Assembly: GCA_000729835.1 (NCBI GenBank)
Contig: JFHB01000004.1
Span: forward strand, 124,001 to 188,000
Source: Atkinsonella hypoxylon
Taxonomy: Eukaryota > Ascomycota > Sordariomycetes > Hypocreales > Clavicipitaceae
DNA length: 64,000 nt
Direction of reading: 5' to 3'
Part shown: piece by piece, positions 11,526 through 23,122 of the stretch
How positions within the stretch are numbered: the first letter of the stretch is position 1
How the letters are laid out: the number at the start of each line of letters is the position of its first letter
The notes under the pieces: model-generated
Databases searched by the model: none
What the model was told of the DNA's origin: nothing
The model's input: the letters and a program-made list of their open reading frames with translations, nothing else
Program-made: the position numbers and the translations under genes

Positions 11526-12714
11526 GGAGAGATGATTCAAGGCTCGTCATGGTTTGTACGTGGACGTGGTCTGAAGTGTAAATGATTTCATAATAGCCGT
11601 AGACCGCTATAAGCAGCTTGGCCTTGGTCCATATCGTGGATGCGTCGCATCAGGGAGATGTCAATGTGCAACATTCTGTTTCGTAAAGCTGCTACGAGAC
11701 CCGTATGCCAGCCGAATTTTTCGGCATTATAGGCGCAGGGAAAGCGGCGGACTCCTTTAGATAAATAATTATCTACTTCCGTCGTATTACAGCATTCTAT
11801 TAAATGTACATAAAAGGCCTTAATTAAACTCTCTTTAGTATCTTCTCTCTTTCTCTCTATAGTATCTCCCGCCTCCCGCCTCCCTCCTTCTCTCTTATAT
11901 AGCAATAGCATAATAACAATACAAAATGAAGGACTGTTAGCTGCAATACTATGACATCATTCTTAATTTCCCTCTGAGGGCCCTCCAGGAGCCCTGCCGG
12001 GGGCCGCCTGCAGCAAGCTTTGCCTGCGGCGCTTATCTCTTTATACAGCAGAATCTCACCGCCTAATTTCTGTGCTTTTAAGTCTTTAACACGACAACTA
12101 CTATAAACCTTAACATTGTAATGCTTTGAATTTTTATGAATGAACTAATAGCTAAATAATTTAATAAGAAGTATCCAATCGAAAATATTCTAGGATTAAT
12201 AACTCTACCGGACGCTCTTATTATATAGAGGCAAAGCCGGAAGCTGCGCTCCCTACGCCTTCCCTGAGTAATGCCGCGTTGCAAAGTGGCGCGTGCTCCA
12301 TCCAGTCCTGGCTCCCTTTTGCCATTGCATAGTTACCCCTGATATGTTTTCCATTGACGATACAAGTAGGCATCATGTAGCTTCTAAATCTTGATTTTTT
12401 TTTTTTTGTCTCTTTCGTCTTATACCTCCTTTGGCTGTCCAATACGCGGTAATTTGGTCTGGTGAGACCATGAGCTCAACCACCACATAGTGGAGGCGAC
12501 TCTAGGATCTAGCCCACGAGCGCAAGCTGATTGGCCAGGCAATTTCACTCCGCCACAAGGACCCAGACACGCGAGCACTCTTTACTCTTGCTCTGCAAAA
12601 AAAAGTTGGGCAACAAAGGAGCTTCGTCAATGGGTAATACTGAATAAGCCGATCTCTCGAACCCAGCATAGACATTCGCAACTGGTTGCTGGTCATACCG
12701 TCGCATCCAGCGAC
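11526..12714. other. Intergenic spacer, AT-rich, probable decayed repeats
   Basis: From about 11750 to 12230 the sequence alternates AT-rich stretches, CT-rich runs (11830-11900) and a short GC-rich block with imperfect inverted symmetry (about 12000-12035). I found no coding exon. The last 230 bp are open in frame with the PPR gene but start without ATG and look like leader sequence. Confidence 0.45.
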
Positions 12715-15438
12715 ATGTACCCGCCGAGGAGTATCTGTTCGCGATACTCCTCACGCATTCGACTGGCTGTTTCACCATCACCATCTTACAGACACTCGTC
12801 CATAGCTTGGTTCTCATCGCCTGCAGCGGACTCAACTGTAGACAACGCCGACTCCTCTCAACCGTCACACCGTTGCTCCCATAGGAGGCCCTCTCCCTCT
12901 CACAAATCGACCAACGCATCTTCGTTCAGCAGGAAATCTCGCAGTAGGCTGGGTCAGTCATCAGCAGTTGCCCTGTTCAATGATGTTGTGCAGCGATCCG
13001 GACCGACGAGGGGCTCTCCAAGCTCTTCCGCCGATAGATCCAAGTCCTCGGAAACTGCGTCGTCAGTCCGCCATTCTAGGCCCTTTGCTGCGTCCGCTCT
13101 GGTAGAATGGGAAATCGCCGCCAGGTTGGGGGAAATCTCAGAGAAGCCAATGGAGCCTCAGAAGAAGCTTCAACTGATTCAAACGGACATTTTGCCGTAT
13201 GTCAAGGAGCTCCGCGGTCCAATGCCAAAGCACTTGTATATGGCCACGACGAAGTGTCTGTTAGAGATCGGTGACGCCGTAGTAGAGCAGGGCCTCGTGC
13301 GCACGAGCTTAGTTCTGTCCGAGATATGGGCCACGATTGGGAAGTGGGATCTTGACGTGCGCAATGAGCTTGTTCTGAACCTGTGCCACGTCTTGATTAG
13401 CAGAAAACATTATTCGCCCACTCAGAGACTGCCCATTCTGGGGGAGCTACTGGATATGTGGAAGCATCTGTCGCAGTTGAAACGTGGAAGTCTAATACGT
13501 CATCAGTCGGAGCTATGTTTTATGCTGCCGTCTATGGATGAGGTCAAGGCTGATATTCTGGCGGCTTCTTCTCCAGCCAAGCCGACGGACAAACTGTCGA
13601 CATCGCCGACGACGAGGGCATTGGGAAGCATGTTCACACAGTTTTCACTGGAACAGGCTAGCAAGCTTGTCCCGGGTCTATTAGCAACCCTAGCAGTACT
13701 CTCTGACACCCATGTGGCCAGAAATAGTTTGCAAAGCCAGGCTGCACCGTTGCTCAACTTTGTTTCTATTGCCCTGGAAAATCAGCTTGCAGATGAATCC
13801 TATGTTGACGATGTATTCGCCAGCACGATCAAATTTCCCTCTGCCAAGCTAGCAGAGCTCCGGTCGTACGTGCTTGCCCAATGGCCACAGGCAAGGGAAT
13901 TCATTTTCAAGAAAGACTCAGATTGGTGCCAAGTACATGCATCTTCTTTTCAACACAGACCGCAATCGCATGCATCGGGTGCGCACTCCAGTATCGCGGG
14001 TTTCCATAAACAACTTCGCGCTGCGTATTCGGCCCGCAACACCGGCGCCGTCGTCTCCATCTGGCAGAATCTGAAGGATTGCTTGGCCCGCAGTCGGGAT
14101 CTGGCCATCCAGCTGCGGCGGGAGCCTGAATTCCTCGACTTCTGGATCTTCGTCTGGTGTGCCGTCAGACGACTAAACAAGCTCCAGGAGACGTTCGAGC
14201 TTATGCAGCAAGTTCAAGTCCAGCCTACGGTGCGCACATACACCAGCATGATGCACGGATGGAAACTCTGCAAGGATGCAGAAGGCATCGAGGCTCTCTG
14301 GCACAAACTTGTCCAGTCTGGACTAAAGCTGGACTCGGTCATTTGGACCGAGCGCATATCAGGGCTCATCGAATGCGGAAAGCCACAGGCGGGTATTCAC
14401 GCGCTTGCTGAAATGCAAGGGCTATGGAAGAAAGCATTGGCGAGTAAAGGCGATCCTGAAAGTGCCGCCTCCATAGCCATTCAGCCGACCATCGAAGTTG
14501 TCAACGCTGCCTTTAAGGGCCTCATAGCAATTGATCGCCGCGCCGCCAATGAAGTCCTCGCCTGGGCCGGCCGCGAGGGCATCGAGCCCAACATCCGCAC
14601 CTTTAACATTCTCCTGCGAGAAAGCTTCCGCACTCCAGCCTCCAGCTCCGACTCCAGCCCCAGCTCCATGCAGGACGTCACGTCGCTTCTGAAGGCCATG
14701 AAGGCCCGGGGCGTGGAACCCGACGCCGCCACGTTCACCATCATCCTGGAAGAGCTTCTAAGCGGCATGGGAAGCGCCTCGGCAGCAGAACAAATCCACG
14801 TCGTGCAGCAGATTCTCGCCGACATCCGGGCCGCGGGGCTCAAGGCCAATCTCGAAACCTACGGCAAGATGCTCTACGCCGTGTCCTCGCTTGCCAACGG
14901 CGGCGCAGACGAGGCCATTGCCGCGGTGCAGCAACACATGCGCGCTGATGGATTCACGCCCACAGTGCACATGGTCACCATCTTGATCGAGCGCGCTCTT
15001 GCACGCGATCCCTTGCCCACCGACACGGGGTCCACCATCCGTGCTATCCTCCAGGAGCATAACCTGCACAACATCAATCAAGGCGATCAGACCCTCTGGG
15101 AACGCGTCATGAGTGCCCATGCCGTCATGGGCGATGTCCCGTCTGCAATGAGCATCTTTGACCAGCTTGCTCAGGCCGGAAGACCAATCACGTCGCTGCC
15201 GTGTCTGACCGATCTGCTGAACGCCCTATTGATAGAGACCGATGCCGGGAGCGTCACAGAGGCAAAGAAGGTGGTGCGCGTGGTACTCAGCCATAGGCTG
15301 AGAATTGCACGAGACGGCGATCTTCTGAAGCGGGATGCTCGCTACTGGAGACACCATTTCTGGTTCCTCGCCAAGGAGAATGGGCTGATTGATTGGGGGG
15401 ATGTGCCGCCTGAGTTGGAGGCGTGGTTGAAAGCGTGA
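12715..15438 (+). CDS. Pentatricopeptide repeat (PPR) protein, predicted mitochondrial
   Basis: A single exon encodes 907 residues. The N-terminus is rich in Arg and Ser with few acidic residues over about 100 positions (MYPPRSICSRYSSRIRLAVS), typical of a mitochondrial targeting peptide in this protein class. From about residue 500 onward there are helix-pair repeats with the PPR pattern, for example TVRTYTSMMHGWKLCKDAEG, EPNIRTFNILLRES, VEPDAATFTIILEELLSG and KANLETYGKMLYAVSS. PPR proteins bind organelle RNA and act in its processing, stability or translation; which RNA cannot be read here. The frame is open further upstream to about 12490 but without an ATG, so the ATG at 12715 is the likely start. 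It converges on MIS12 with a 270-bp gap. I could not assign it to a named orthologue. Confidence 0.82.
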   Translation: MYPPRSICSRYSSRIRLAVSPSPSYRHSSIAWFSSPAADSTVDNADSSQPSHRCSHRRPSPSHKSTNASSFSRKSRSRLGQSSAVALFNDVVQRSGPTRGSPSSSADRSKSSETASSVRHSRPFAASALVEWEIAARLGEISEKPMEPQKKLQLIQTDILPYVKELRGPMPKHLYMATTKCLLEIGDAVVEQGLVRTSLVLSEIWATIGKWDLDVRNELVLNLCHVLISRKHYSPTQRLPILGELLDMWKHLSQLKRGSLIRHQSELCFMLPSMDEVKADILAASSPAKPTDKLSTSPTTRALGSMFTQFSLEQASKLVPGLLATLAVLSDTHVARNSLQSQAAPLLNFVSIALENQLADESYVDDVFASTIKFPSAKLAELRSYVLAQWPQAREFIFKKDSDWCQVHASSFQHRPQSHASGAHSSIAGFHKQLRAAYSARNTGAVVSIWQNLKDCLARSRDLAIQLRREPEFLDFWIFVWCAVRRLNKLQETFELMQQVQVQPTVRTYTSMMHGWKLCKDAEGIEALWHKLVQSGLKLDSVIWTERISGLIECGKPQAGIHALAEMQGLWKKALASKGDPESAASIAIQPTIEVVNAAFKGLIAIDRRAANEVLAWAGREGIEPNIRTFNILLRESFRTPASSSDSSPSSMQDVTSLLKAMKARGVEPDAATFTIILEELLSGMGSASAAEQIHVVQQILADIRAAGLKANLETYGKMLYAVSSLANGGADEAIAAVQQHMRADGFTPTVHMVTILIERALARDPLPTDTGSTIRAILQEHNLHNINQGDQTLWERVMSAHAVMGDVPSAMSIFDQLAQAGRPITSLPCLTDLLNALLIETDAGSVTEAKKVVRVVLSHRLRIARDGDLLKRDARYWRHHFWFLAKENGLIDWGDVPPELEAWLKA

Positions 15439-15708
15439 TCTTTGTCGGCTACATCACGCGGGGATTTCGTATGATAGACTACGCAAGCAGGAACAGTGGC
15501 AACGGTTGGTATGGAGGGAGACGAGCTTGTTGGGCGTCAGTTTGAAAAGGAGAATATACATAATTACTATACTATACATTGACTCATTTGTAAGCTAACA
15601 AACCATTTACAAGATTTATACTAACAAAGTCGCCTTGATTCCGTAACGCCAATTCCCGTACGACAACCTGCTTTTGGAAATACAGCCAGGGAAAAAAAAA
15701 AAAAAAGA

Positions 15709-16843
15709 TCAAGATTCGTCCATAGCGTCCTCGTTCCCTTTAGAGCTTTCTGCAGTCTTGGCCCCCAACATAGATGCTACCTTCTCCAAGTCGTCCACCT
15801 CGCCTTTTGTCAGCGATGGGCCTCCGCCCTGCCACTGCCCATCACGTATCTCACCATTTGGCCCAAGGTCCAACCCAGCTGATCGTTCAAGATATTTACG
15901 CGATGCGCTCTCAATGTACGCTGATCGCTCACGACGCCATGATTTCTCCGGGTTAGCTTCAGCGCCTTCTGAGCTAGTCCCGCCAGCATCAAGCTGGACA
16001 AGAAGGGCCTTCAGAGACGCAGACAGGGACCGAAGAGACTGTAGTTGTGAAAGCGTGAACTCTGCCGTGGTAGTGATGGGCTTGCCCGAGCCACCTTGTT
16101 CGAGCGTACCCTTATCACGCAGGAAACCCAGCGCTGTACCACCATCGTTCTCTTCGCCACCTGCCCCCTCGGGCTCGTTCTTCACCGTGCCATCTCCAAT
16201 GTTCATTGCACCCTTCAATTTCCGCAAGAGCACATCGTTCTTCGCCCGTTCTGCCTCCAGCGCCACATGCAGCTTCTGACTGGCATGCAGGCGCCTTCTC
16301 AGCTCGTTGATGCTCCCCGTCGTAGGCTTGTCCGGGCGACTCGACAAGTCTAGTCCCTCATAGTGAGCTAGGCGGATAAAGGGCTGGGTTTTCCTGTCAA
16401 CAGTCAAGATGTTGTTGATCGTGTAGAGTTCGAATATATCAAAGTTTTTGTCGATGGCGGCGTTCAGAAGTGTTTCCAGCTGATGCGTTCCGTTCTCGAT
16501 TTCGAGTTTGGCTGCTTCTTCGGGGGATGTTGCGTCGTCTTTGGACCTGGACTTGAAGCCGAGGTTGGATGGGGGCAGAGATAGAAGCACGCGCTCGACG
16601 GAGTCGAGGGCGCGGTCGGCGAGGACGTTTACCGTGTTGATAATGTCGTCTAGTAGGGCCTGAAGGGACGACGTTAGAATGCATTCCATGAAACCAGGAC
16701 ATACAATCCATGTGCAATGCCACTTCATCCTCTCTATCTCTCCTTTCTTGTTAATTTGGAACTGCGTTGGCAGCACTCACCACTGGCGGATAGCCAAAAT
16801 GCTCGGTAAGGAGTTCATAGTCGGACTCGTTGTCGGTAGTCAT
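15709..16843 (-). CDS. MTW1: Kinetochore MIND/Mis12 complex subunit Mis12 (Mtw1)
   Basis: Exons 16843-16781 and 16659-15709 join through a 121-bp GT-AG intron to 337 residues. The N-terminus YELLTEHFGYPPV continues as ALLDDIINTVNVLADRALDSVERVLL and then ENGTHQLETLLNAAIDKNFDIFELYTINNIL, which is the Mis12 family domain. This subunit joins the MIND complex, linking inner-kinetochore CENP-C to the Ndc80 outer complex on chromosomes. The middle (residues about 150-210) is a predicted coiled coil, LRRRLHASQKLHVALEAERAK. The spliced-out sequence also reads open in the same frame, so an unspliced model would begin within the intron and lose the conserved N-terminus. It shares a 485-bp promoter with AIM3 on the other strand. 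An A-run follows the stop codon at 15691-15706. Confidence 0.92.
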
Positions 16844-17328
16844 CGTGAGTGGGTGATGGCGGAAACTGCGATCGCGACACGGCGCGTTTTGCGCAGTCCT
16901 TTCGCGGTCGTGAGGCAGAGTTGACGTCAAGTTTGATGAGCGAAAACAATCATAGACTCCTTGCAACAAGAAATCAAGTTACAAAGGCATAGTCGTCAAT
17001 GTAGCAGTTGGCTGCCAACATTGCAAAGTCGTTAAGTATGTCGCTGCTTTAGCTTCAGAACGGCACCCGCAAATTTCCTCCCCTCCTCGTACGGCATTTA
17101 CGGGTCGCACTTGCCCCAAGTCAATCGGACCAGTTTGCGTCACCCCACTCTAATAGGCTATCGGTTGTTTCTGCCACATTACCACAACTTCACCCTGCGC
17201 AATCTCCGGCGAGGTATTTTCTGTCCAACAAATCCATTTTTCTATTCTGGAACAGACAATCGGAATCGGACATAGTTCATGTCAAATTGGTAGTCTACCG
17301 CACTTGCGTGCGCCTTAAGAGAGTCAAT
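16844..17328. promoter_or_regulatory. Bidirectional promoter, MIS12 (-) / AIM3 (+)
   Basis: The 485 bp between the two start codons is the only upstream sequence for both genes before each meets the other. No coding potential or known regulatory element is evident by eye. Confidence 0.6.
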
Positions 17329-18702
17329 ATGTCTGGATTCAAGGATATCATGAAGAATGGCTGGCACCCGGAGAAGACATCAGGTTCCATTAGGGGCTCA
17401 GTCGTATGTCATGGCCCACTGTCTCTCTACTTCTCCTCAGACTAGGCTTCATTCATTGCGCGCTTGCAAACCGAACGAGTTACATCTGCTGACGGATCTT
17501 AGTCCAGTCTCATGGGTCGCAACAAAGACTCTTCTTCAGATTCCTCGAATCACGTCGCCCGTCCGCTTTCAGACCTCAAAGACCCAGCTTCTTTCTCTCC
17601 TCCTCCGAGACGAACAGGTGTTGGTCTGTCATCGGCTCCTCCCCCAGCACCAGCTAAGCGTAAAGTGGTTACAAGTCCTTCAAAGTACATGGACCCAAGA
17701 GAAGACTCCATTGAGTCACCGGCGGGGGGGAACATGAGCACAGAAACCAATGAGGCACATCCTACATTTCAGAGTGAAGGACAACAAACTCCAAGACCGT
17801 GCCATGTAAATACTGCCGGGCTTTCGACTCAGGATATGCCAAAGCCACCAGTGAGAAGGGTCGGGGCTGACTCTAGGAGTCCTGTACACAGCGAGGCATC
17901 GAGGACTGCGCCGAAGGTCGTTCCTCCGAGCCTCCCGCCCAGATTACCACCAAGAGGCAATACAGGCTCAACTACAGAAAATTCACATGGAAGTGGCTTG
18001 CTAAACGACGGCGCCATTAACAGACTCGGCGCTGCAGGTATTTCGGTGCCTGCACTAGGTATCGGTCGCGGCGAATCAGCGAACACAAGCTCTCAAGGCC
18101 CTTCTCCTGCAACCCAGCCTTCTCCTGCACCTGGGTCCCAATCCAGTAAATGGGGATCGCAGGTCAATGATCTTCAAGGTCGATTCGCCAAAATGAAAAC
18201 CCCCTCCTCAGCTCCATCAGCCCAAGAAGTTCCCGCACAAGGCACAACTTGGGCGCAGAAGCAAGCAGCTCTCAAGACGGCATCCAACTTTCATAAGGAC
18301 CCATCTTCCGTATCTTTCTCTGACGCCAAGGCAGCTGCTACCACGGCCAACAACTTCCGGCAACGTCACGGAGAACAGGTTGCTTCTGGAGTCAAGACAG
18401 CTAACGACTTGAATCAGAAATATGGTCTGATGGACAAAGTTGGCGCCTATACCAGCGGACGACCCGCTTCCGCTCAACCTCAACTTTCGCCTCCACAGTT
18501 ACCTGGACCAGGCCCATCCTACACAAGCGTCACGTCTACTACCAATTTGGATGCATTGCCAGAAACCGCTGCCAAAAAGAAGCCGCCGCCCCCTCCTCCT
18601 AAAAAGAAGCCTGGTCTTGCAGCTGCGTCAATAAATCCAGGCGCAACCGAAGAGGATGGAGCCCCTCCACCTATCCCCATATCCACGAGACCAATATTCT
18701 GA
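17329..18702 (+). CDS. AIM3: Aim3-like cortical actin-patch protein
   Basis: Exons 17329-17403 and 17503-18702 join to 424 residues. The start MSGFKDIMKNGWHPE, followed by ARPLSDLKDPASFSPPP, is the conserved Aim3 N-terminus. The second conserved block is WAQKQAALKTASNFHKDPSS, continuing as SFSDAKAAATTANNFRQRHG and ending in a GLMDKVGAYTS segment. The intervening sequence is Pro/Ser-rich and likely disordered. The C-terminus carries a PPPPPPKKKPG tract, a plausible SH3 ligand. Yeast Aim3 associates with the amphiphysin Rvs167 at actin patches and tunes barbed-end assembly during endocytosis; the same role is inferred here. The gene name comes from a yeast screen for mitochondrial inheritance and need not mean a mitochondrial protein. 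It is divergent from MIS12 and convergent with TCTP. Confidence 0.85.
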
Positions 18703-19037
18703 GGTCTCCTTCTCTATTTAAAAGTGAATATTTAGCTGCTTTATTCATGGGAAACGGCGTTGGATCTGGATCACCGGAGTTCTGTTTATTTCTCCGAAAG
18801 TCATTGGGGTTGCAATTTGATAGTGCAAACCTGGTACTATCTGGCTGTCGTAAATAACCTACGAAACACGGAACGGCCTTGCGATATTTACTAGCCCATA
18901 GGCGATTCATCATATTTATTGAATTATGCTTCCTGCTTCCGGTATGGCGATAGACGCCATGTACGAGCTTTTTTATCTAAAACGTGACCTTCATACTTCA
19001 AGACCTCATGTGCAGATTGTTGTCGTATTCGAATCGC
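18703..19037. other. Convergent 3' intergenic region, AIM3 / TCTP
   Basis: This 335-bp gap separates two stop codons and presumably holds both 3' untranslated regions. Nothing else is seen in it. Confidence 0.5.
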
Positions 19038-20111
19038 TTAAACCTTCATCTCCTTGAGACCGTGCTTCCAGACAATGACGTAGGGCGTGACGCCGTCCTC
19101 ACGGTAGTTTAGGAGTACGACACTGAAGAAAGCGTTAGCGACGATGATGAAAGGGGCAGGCATAAAGAGGTTAATACTTACAGGCCATCGGGGTTCATGG
19201 ACTCGCCAGTGTAGAACTCGAAATCCTTGAAATTAGGCAGAAGCTTCTCCTTGACGTAACTCTGGGCACCCTTCTCAAAGGCAGTGATCTCATCAGCGGG
19301 AGCACCCCGCTCCTGCAGGGCATTCTTGACAGCCTTCATGTAGCCTTTAAAAAAATCATACGTCAGTGACTAAACATTCTGCGGCTCTCCGCTATCGAGA
19401 CTTGGCGATTCCCTTCCTTCTTCAGGTCTATGGACATACCCTTGAGGTAGGCCAGGTAACCCTTCTTATCGAAAGAGGTGCTCTGAAGACGGAAAGAATG
19501 AACAATGTTGTTGACCTTGACAGCGGTGTCCTCAACACCTTCCTCAGCCTCCTCAGCAGAGGCGTTGGCTCCAGTGTCTATAGATGGGCAAGTTAGTGTT
19601 AATTGACCATCTAGTCAAGTTGCAAATCAAAGACATGGTGGGCGGCGCAGATAAGGCGGCTAAGGGTACTCGGTAGAGACCATAGACGATCTGCTGCCAT
19701 GGTTTCAGGCGCAAATGCTGTCGGGTCGTGGTTATGGCGGGGTGTGTTGTATGTAGGCGGCGGGGTCAAGCAGCATTCAGGGCCTCGGGCGTGCCAGCGG
19801 GGTTGTGAAAAGGTCGCAAAGAAACATACCAACATTAACAGCCTCCTCCGTGATCATGGCACAGTCAGCCTCGTAGACAATGCCATCGACCTCCTTCAGG
19901 TCATAGGAATCGGAGATGATCTCGTCATCGGTGAGGATGTCCTATACGTTGCGCTGTCAGTTGATATGTTGCGCCTGCATCAAGGATCTGTATAGGATTC
20001 GCGGGGCAGGAGAGCCTGCTCAACTCGTGCTCGGGATGCGGATATGCCCAAACTCGGGTTTCTTGAGCCGGTACGAAGGCTGGTTCGACAACTTGCCTTG
20101 AAAATAATCAT
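19038..20111 (-). CDS. TMA19: Translationally controlled tumour protein (TCTP) homologue
   Basis: Five coding exons (20111-20097, 19941-19830, 19577-19440, 19344-19182, 19122-19038) give 170 residues, the normal TCTP length. The start MIIFKDILTDDEIISDSYDL, EADCAMITEEAVNVG, VNNIVHSFRLQST, DKKGYLAYLKGYMKAVK and YREDGVTPYVIVWKHGLKEM span the whole fold. TCTP is an abundant cytosolic, ribosome-associated protein (yeast Tma19) linked to translation and stress response. Intron 1 starts with GC instead of GT, in the context AAG|GCAAGT, which is the standard form of GC-AG introns; the other introns are GT-AG. With a GT-only rule the first exon would be lost and the start missed. All junction phases agree. 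It is divergent from SUR2 across 1.8 kb. Confidence 0.95.
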
Positions 20112-21951
20112 GATGACGATTGTGATTTCAGATTATTTCAGGTTCGGCGGGCTACCGGAAATCGGGAGAGGAGGTGGAGGAGCAGGAGAATGAGTAGAGA
20201 AAATTCGAAGTGAGGGATGGACGCAGAGAGACCAAAGTGGGAAAGTGGCCAGGAGGAGGGGACGTCCTCCTCCCACTCTGTGTGGCTGCAATGCGCCTGT
20301 GGGCAGTGGGGTTGATTTTAATTTTAATTTTTTTAATTTTTCTGCTTCCTTTCGGTCTTATTACAGATGCTGCCCTCAACCGCGACTACGACTTGCACTT
20401 AGCCCGTCAACCAGTCAGTCGTAGACACTAGTTTTTGGAATCTTGCCTGGTAGCTCTCCAAGTCAACAGCTGTCTGTACAGAGTACAGTAATGGAATACG
20501 AGGGTTTACCGTCGTGCTGCCGTCGACATCTCAACGAAGCATATCGGGCTGCTGCTCATGTTCGTCTGGAGATCCCTAGACGTCTCCCTCCATAATGCTT
20601 GTTGTGTGATTGGCATGGCCAGCTTGTTGTAGATGCCTCCTTTGGACTTCGTCACCACACTAGTTCCTGGAATAGACAGTAGTGCCTTCACCATGGCAAC
20701 AGTTCTGCGAAAAAAGCATAACGCCAAATCTACCAGGCGACATTGAACGTTCTAACTTCACAGCTCATATTGGCAGACTCGACCGTGGCATCGGTCCTCA
20801 CTAAGAGTGGTAAGTCTCAGTAAGTGGCCCAGGTAGCTAATGCTGTTGCTTGTGTGGAAAACCACGCCAGGTGTACAGTGGTGTAGAATGTGCGGAGTCA
20901 GTGAGGCCCACAAGGCTGATCGTCCATGATCCATCAAACTGCAGACTGGAGACTTTATTGCTTCAGAGTTGTATAAGGATAAGACTGGAGGCGCATCGTC
21001 CGTTCTATTACATGACCAGGACATGATTTCACGAGATAGACCAAGTGGAAGTTCCCGATGAATTGCAGTCCGGACACAGACTTGCAAGATTGTTGTGCCT
21101 GGCTTTTGGGCGCCTGGCATCGGGGTGGGCTGATGAATCTGAATCAACGGGTGACGTCGGATGACTTTGTGGTCGGCAAGATCACATTCAACAAGTTCCG
21201 TGTCAGTAATTAATCGAAGGAAGGAGGGAAAGATAGAAACGTATTAGGACTGACTGTACATAAATATCAGACAGCTAGATACCTGGTACCTACCTAGGTA
21301 GGTAGGTACTCTGTCATGTCGCGGGCTGTACGGGTATCAAAACCTGCTCTTTATCTCGTGTTATTCAATATGACAACTGGATACCTAGCTGGTGTCTTAC
21401 CAATGAAGTTACCACATTCAAAGGTTAATCAGTCCTGTCGACGGTGGTAAACAACCTGTGCATGTAGGTAGGTATGTACACGTTACGATTATCGCCACCT
21501 GCCCAGACTTAGAGGTCCCAAGGCACGAGCGAAATGAGTGGACCCCTGGACCCAGCAATATCCGAACCTCCGACACTGCCGCGCCGCGCCACCAGACCCC
21601 GTCCTGCTCGACGCTGTCATATTCTCGGCAAAGACAAAACCCTTCGTTCTACTTCTGCCGTTCATCATCTCCGTTCATCTTCGCGCTCCCCTATTCTCCA
21701 TTGCCATCTCTCCGACCCAAGGTACCGCGGCCCATGGTCGCCCTGCGTGATTCCCATTCCACCTATTAGGGACATCACCATTGAATGCGCTTCCTTTGTC
21801 GTTGCTCCCCACCTCCCACCCCCCCTTCGATCAACTTTCTCCATCAATTGTCGACCCTTGAGCTGCAGCCGAACCTCAAGTAATTTTAATTTATCCCCTC
21901 GCATTCCGATAGTTCAGACTCGTCATAAAGCATCATAAAAACGGCTACAAC
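20112..21951. promoter_or_regulatory. Divergent intergenic region, TCTP (-) / SUR2 (+)
   Basis: This 1.84-kb gap holds an AT-rich block (about 20311-20340), a TACCTAGGTA palindrome at 21291-21300 within a longer TAGG/CCTA cluster, and a pyrimidine-rich leader-like stretch from about 21580 to 21950 before the SUR2 start. Open frames in it are short, overlapping and compositionally pyrimidine-driven, so I regard them as untranslated. Confidence 0.5.
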
Positions 21952-23122
21952 ATGGTGGACACTACCAACCGTCCGGCCGCATCACACTTCGCCATGGCAA
22001 ACAGCACTCATTTTAATTCAGCCTTACCGCCCTTGCCTTCATATACTCTCGAGTCTCGAGGCGATTTCTTTCCTTGGATGTCCGATTTTTGGCTCTCTCT
22101 CGTCTTGCCCGTCGTTGTGTACTGGGCAATGTCCCTCTTTTTCCACGTCATTGATACGCTCGATATTTTTCCTCAATACCGCCTCCATACACCCGAAGAA
22201 ATCCTGCGACGAAACCATGCTACTCGTTTTCAAGTAGCTCGCGATGTCATAATTCAACAAGTCATTCAAGTTGTCACCGGCGCCTTCTTGGCCATGTCCG
22301 AACCTCCCGAAGTTATTGGAAAGGCCGATTATGATGTTGCCCTTTGGGCTACGAGACTGCGACTTGCGCAGCGCGCTCTCCCTGGATTGCTGAATCTGCT
22401 TGGGCTCAACGCGACAGCTATCTCCAAGAACATGTCCGCCACCCACCCTCTGCTTGCCGGCGTATTGGCGGGAGGTTACTACCCGTTCCTCTCTACTGCA
22501 GACTCCACCGGACCATCATTTGCTCCCTGGGAACTGACGGTTGCAAAGTCCATTTACCATGTTGTGATTCCCGGTCTTCAGTTCTTCGTGGCTGTCTTCT
22601 TCCTCGATTCGTGGCAATACTTCTTACACCGATTGATGCACATGAATCGATGGATGTACAGTGAGTTTTCTTGCGCCTGCTTTTATTGGATGTCTTCTAG
22701 TAAACTAACCATTTCAAAACTACTCAGCTACCTTTCACTCCCGACACCACCGACTCTACGTCCCTTACGCCTACGGGGCTTTGTACAATCACCCGCTCGA
22801 GGGGTTCTTGCTGGACACGCTCGGTGCTGGCATTGCATTCAAATTGACCGGCATGACCCTTCGACAAGGCACCTGCTTCTTCGCAATTTCCACCATCAAG
22901 ACAGTAGATGACCACTGCGGCTACGCATTTCCTTGGGATCCGTTGCAACTTATCACATCGAACAACGCCGCATACCACGATATTCATCATCAAACATGGG
23001 GCATCAAGACTAACTTTTCACAACCCTTCTTTACTTTCTGGGATTCCGTTTTGGGCACCAGATACAGAGGTCCTCGAACCGACAGACTTGCGGACAAAAT
23101 GCGAACGGAGAAGGCGAAGTAG
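21952..23122 (+). CDS. SUR2: Sphinganine C4-hydroxylase
   Basis: Exons 21952-22660 and 22728-23122 join to 367 residues. This ER membrane di-iron enzyme hydroxylates C4 of sphinganine to make phytosphingosine, the base of fungal complex sphingolipids. The three histidine clusters of the fatty acid hydroxylase superfamily are all present: HRLMH at about 226-230, HSRHH at about 240-244 and HDIHH at about 320-324. The 67-bp intron falls between the first and second boxes. Membrane helices lie near residues 40-65 and 195-220 (VVIPGLQFFVAVFFLDSW). HRLYVPYAYGALYNHPLEG and the KTVDDHCGYAFPWDPLQ block are typical of Sur2 as opposed to Erg25 or Scs7. The C-terminus ends in a lysine-bearing tail that could serve in ER retention. 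An upstream leader of several hundred pyrimidine-rich bases suggests a well-expressed gene. Confidence 0.95.

Noticed and set aside
12490..12714. Longer PPR protein starting near 12490
   Set aside because: The upstream frame lacks an ATG; the ATG at 12715 gives a typical mitochondrial presequence.
21458..21938. Several overlapping + frames upstream of SUR2
   Set aside because: They follow pyrimidine composition in all frames and show no family features; treated as leader sequence.
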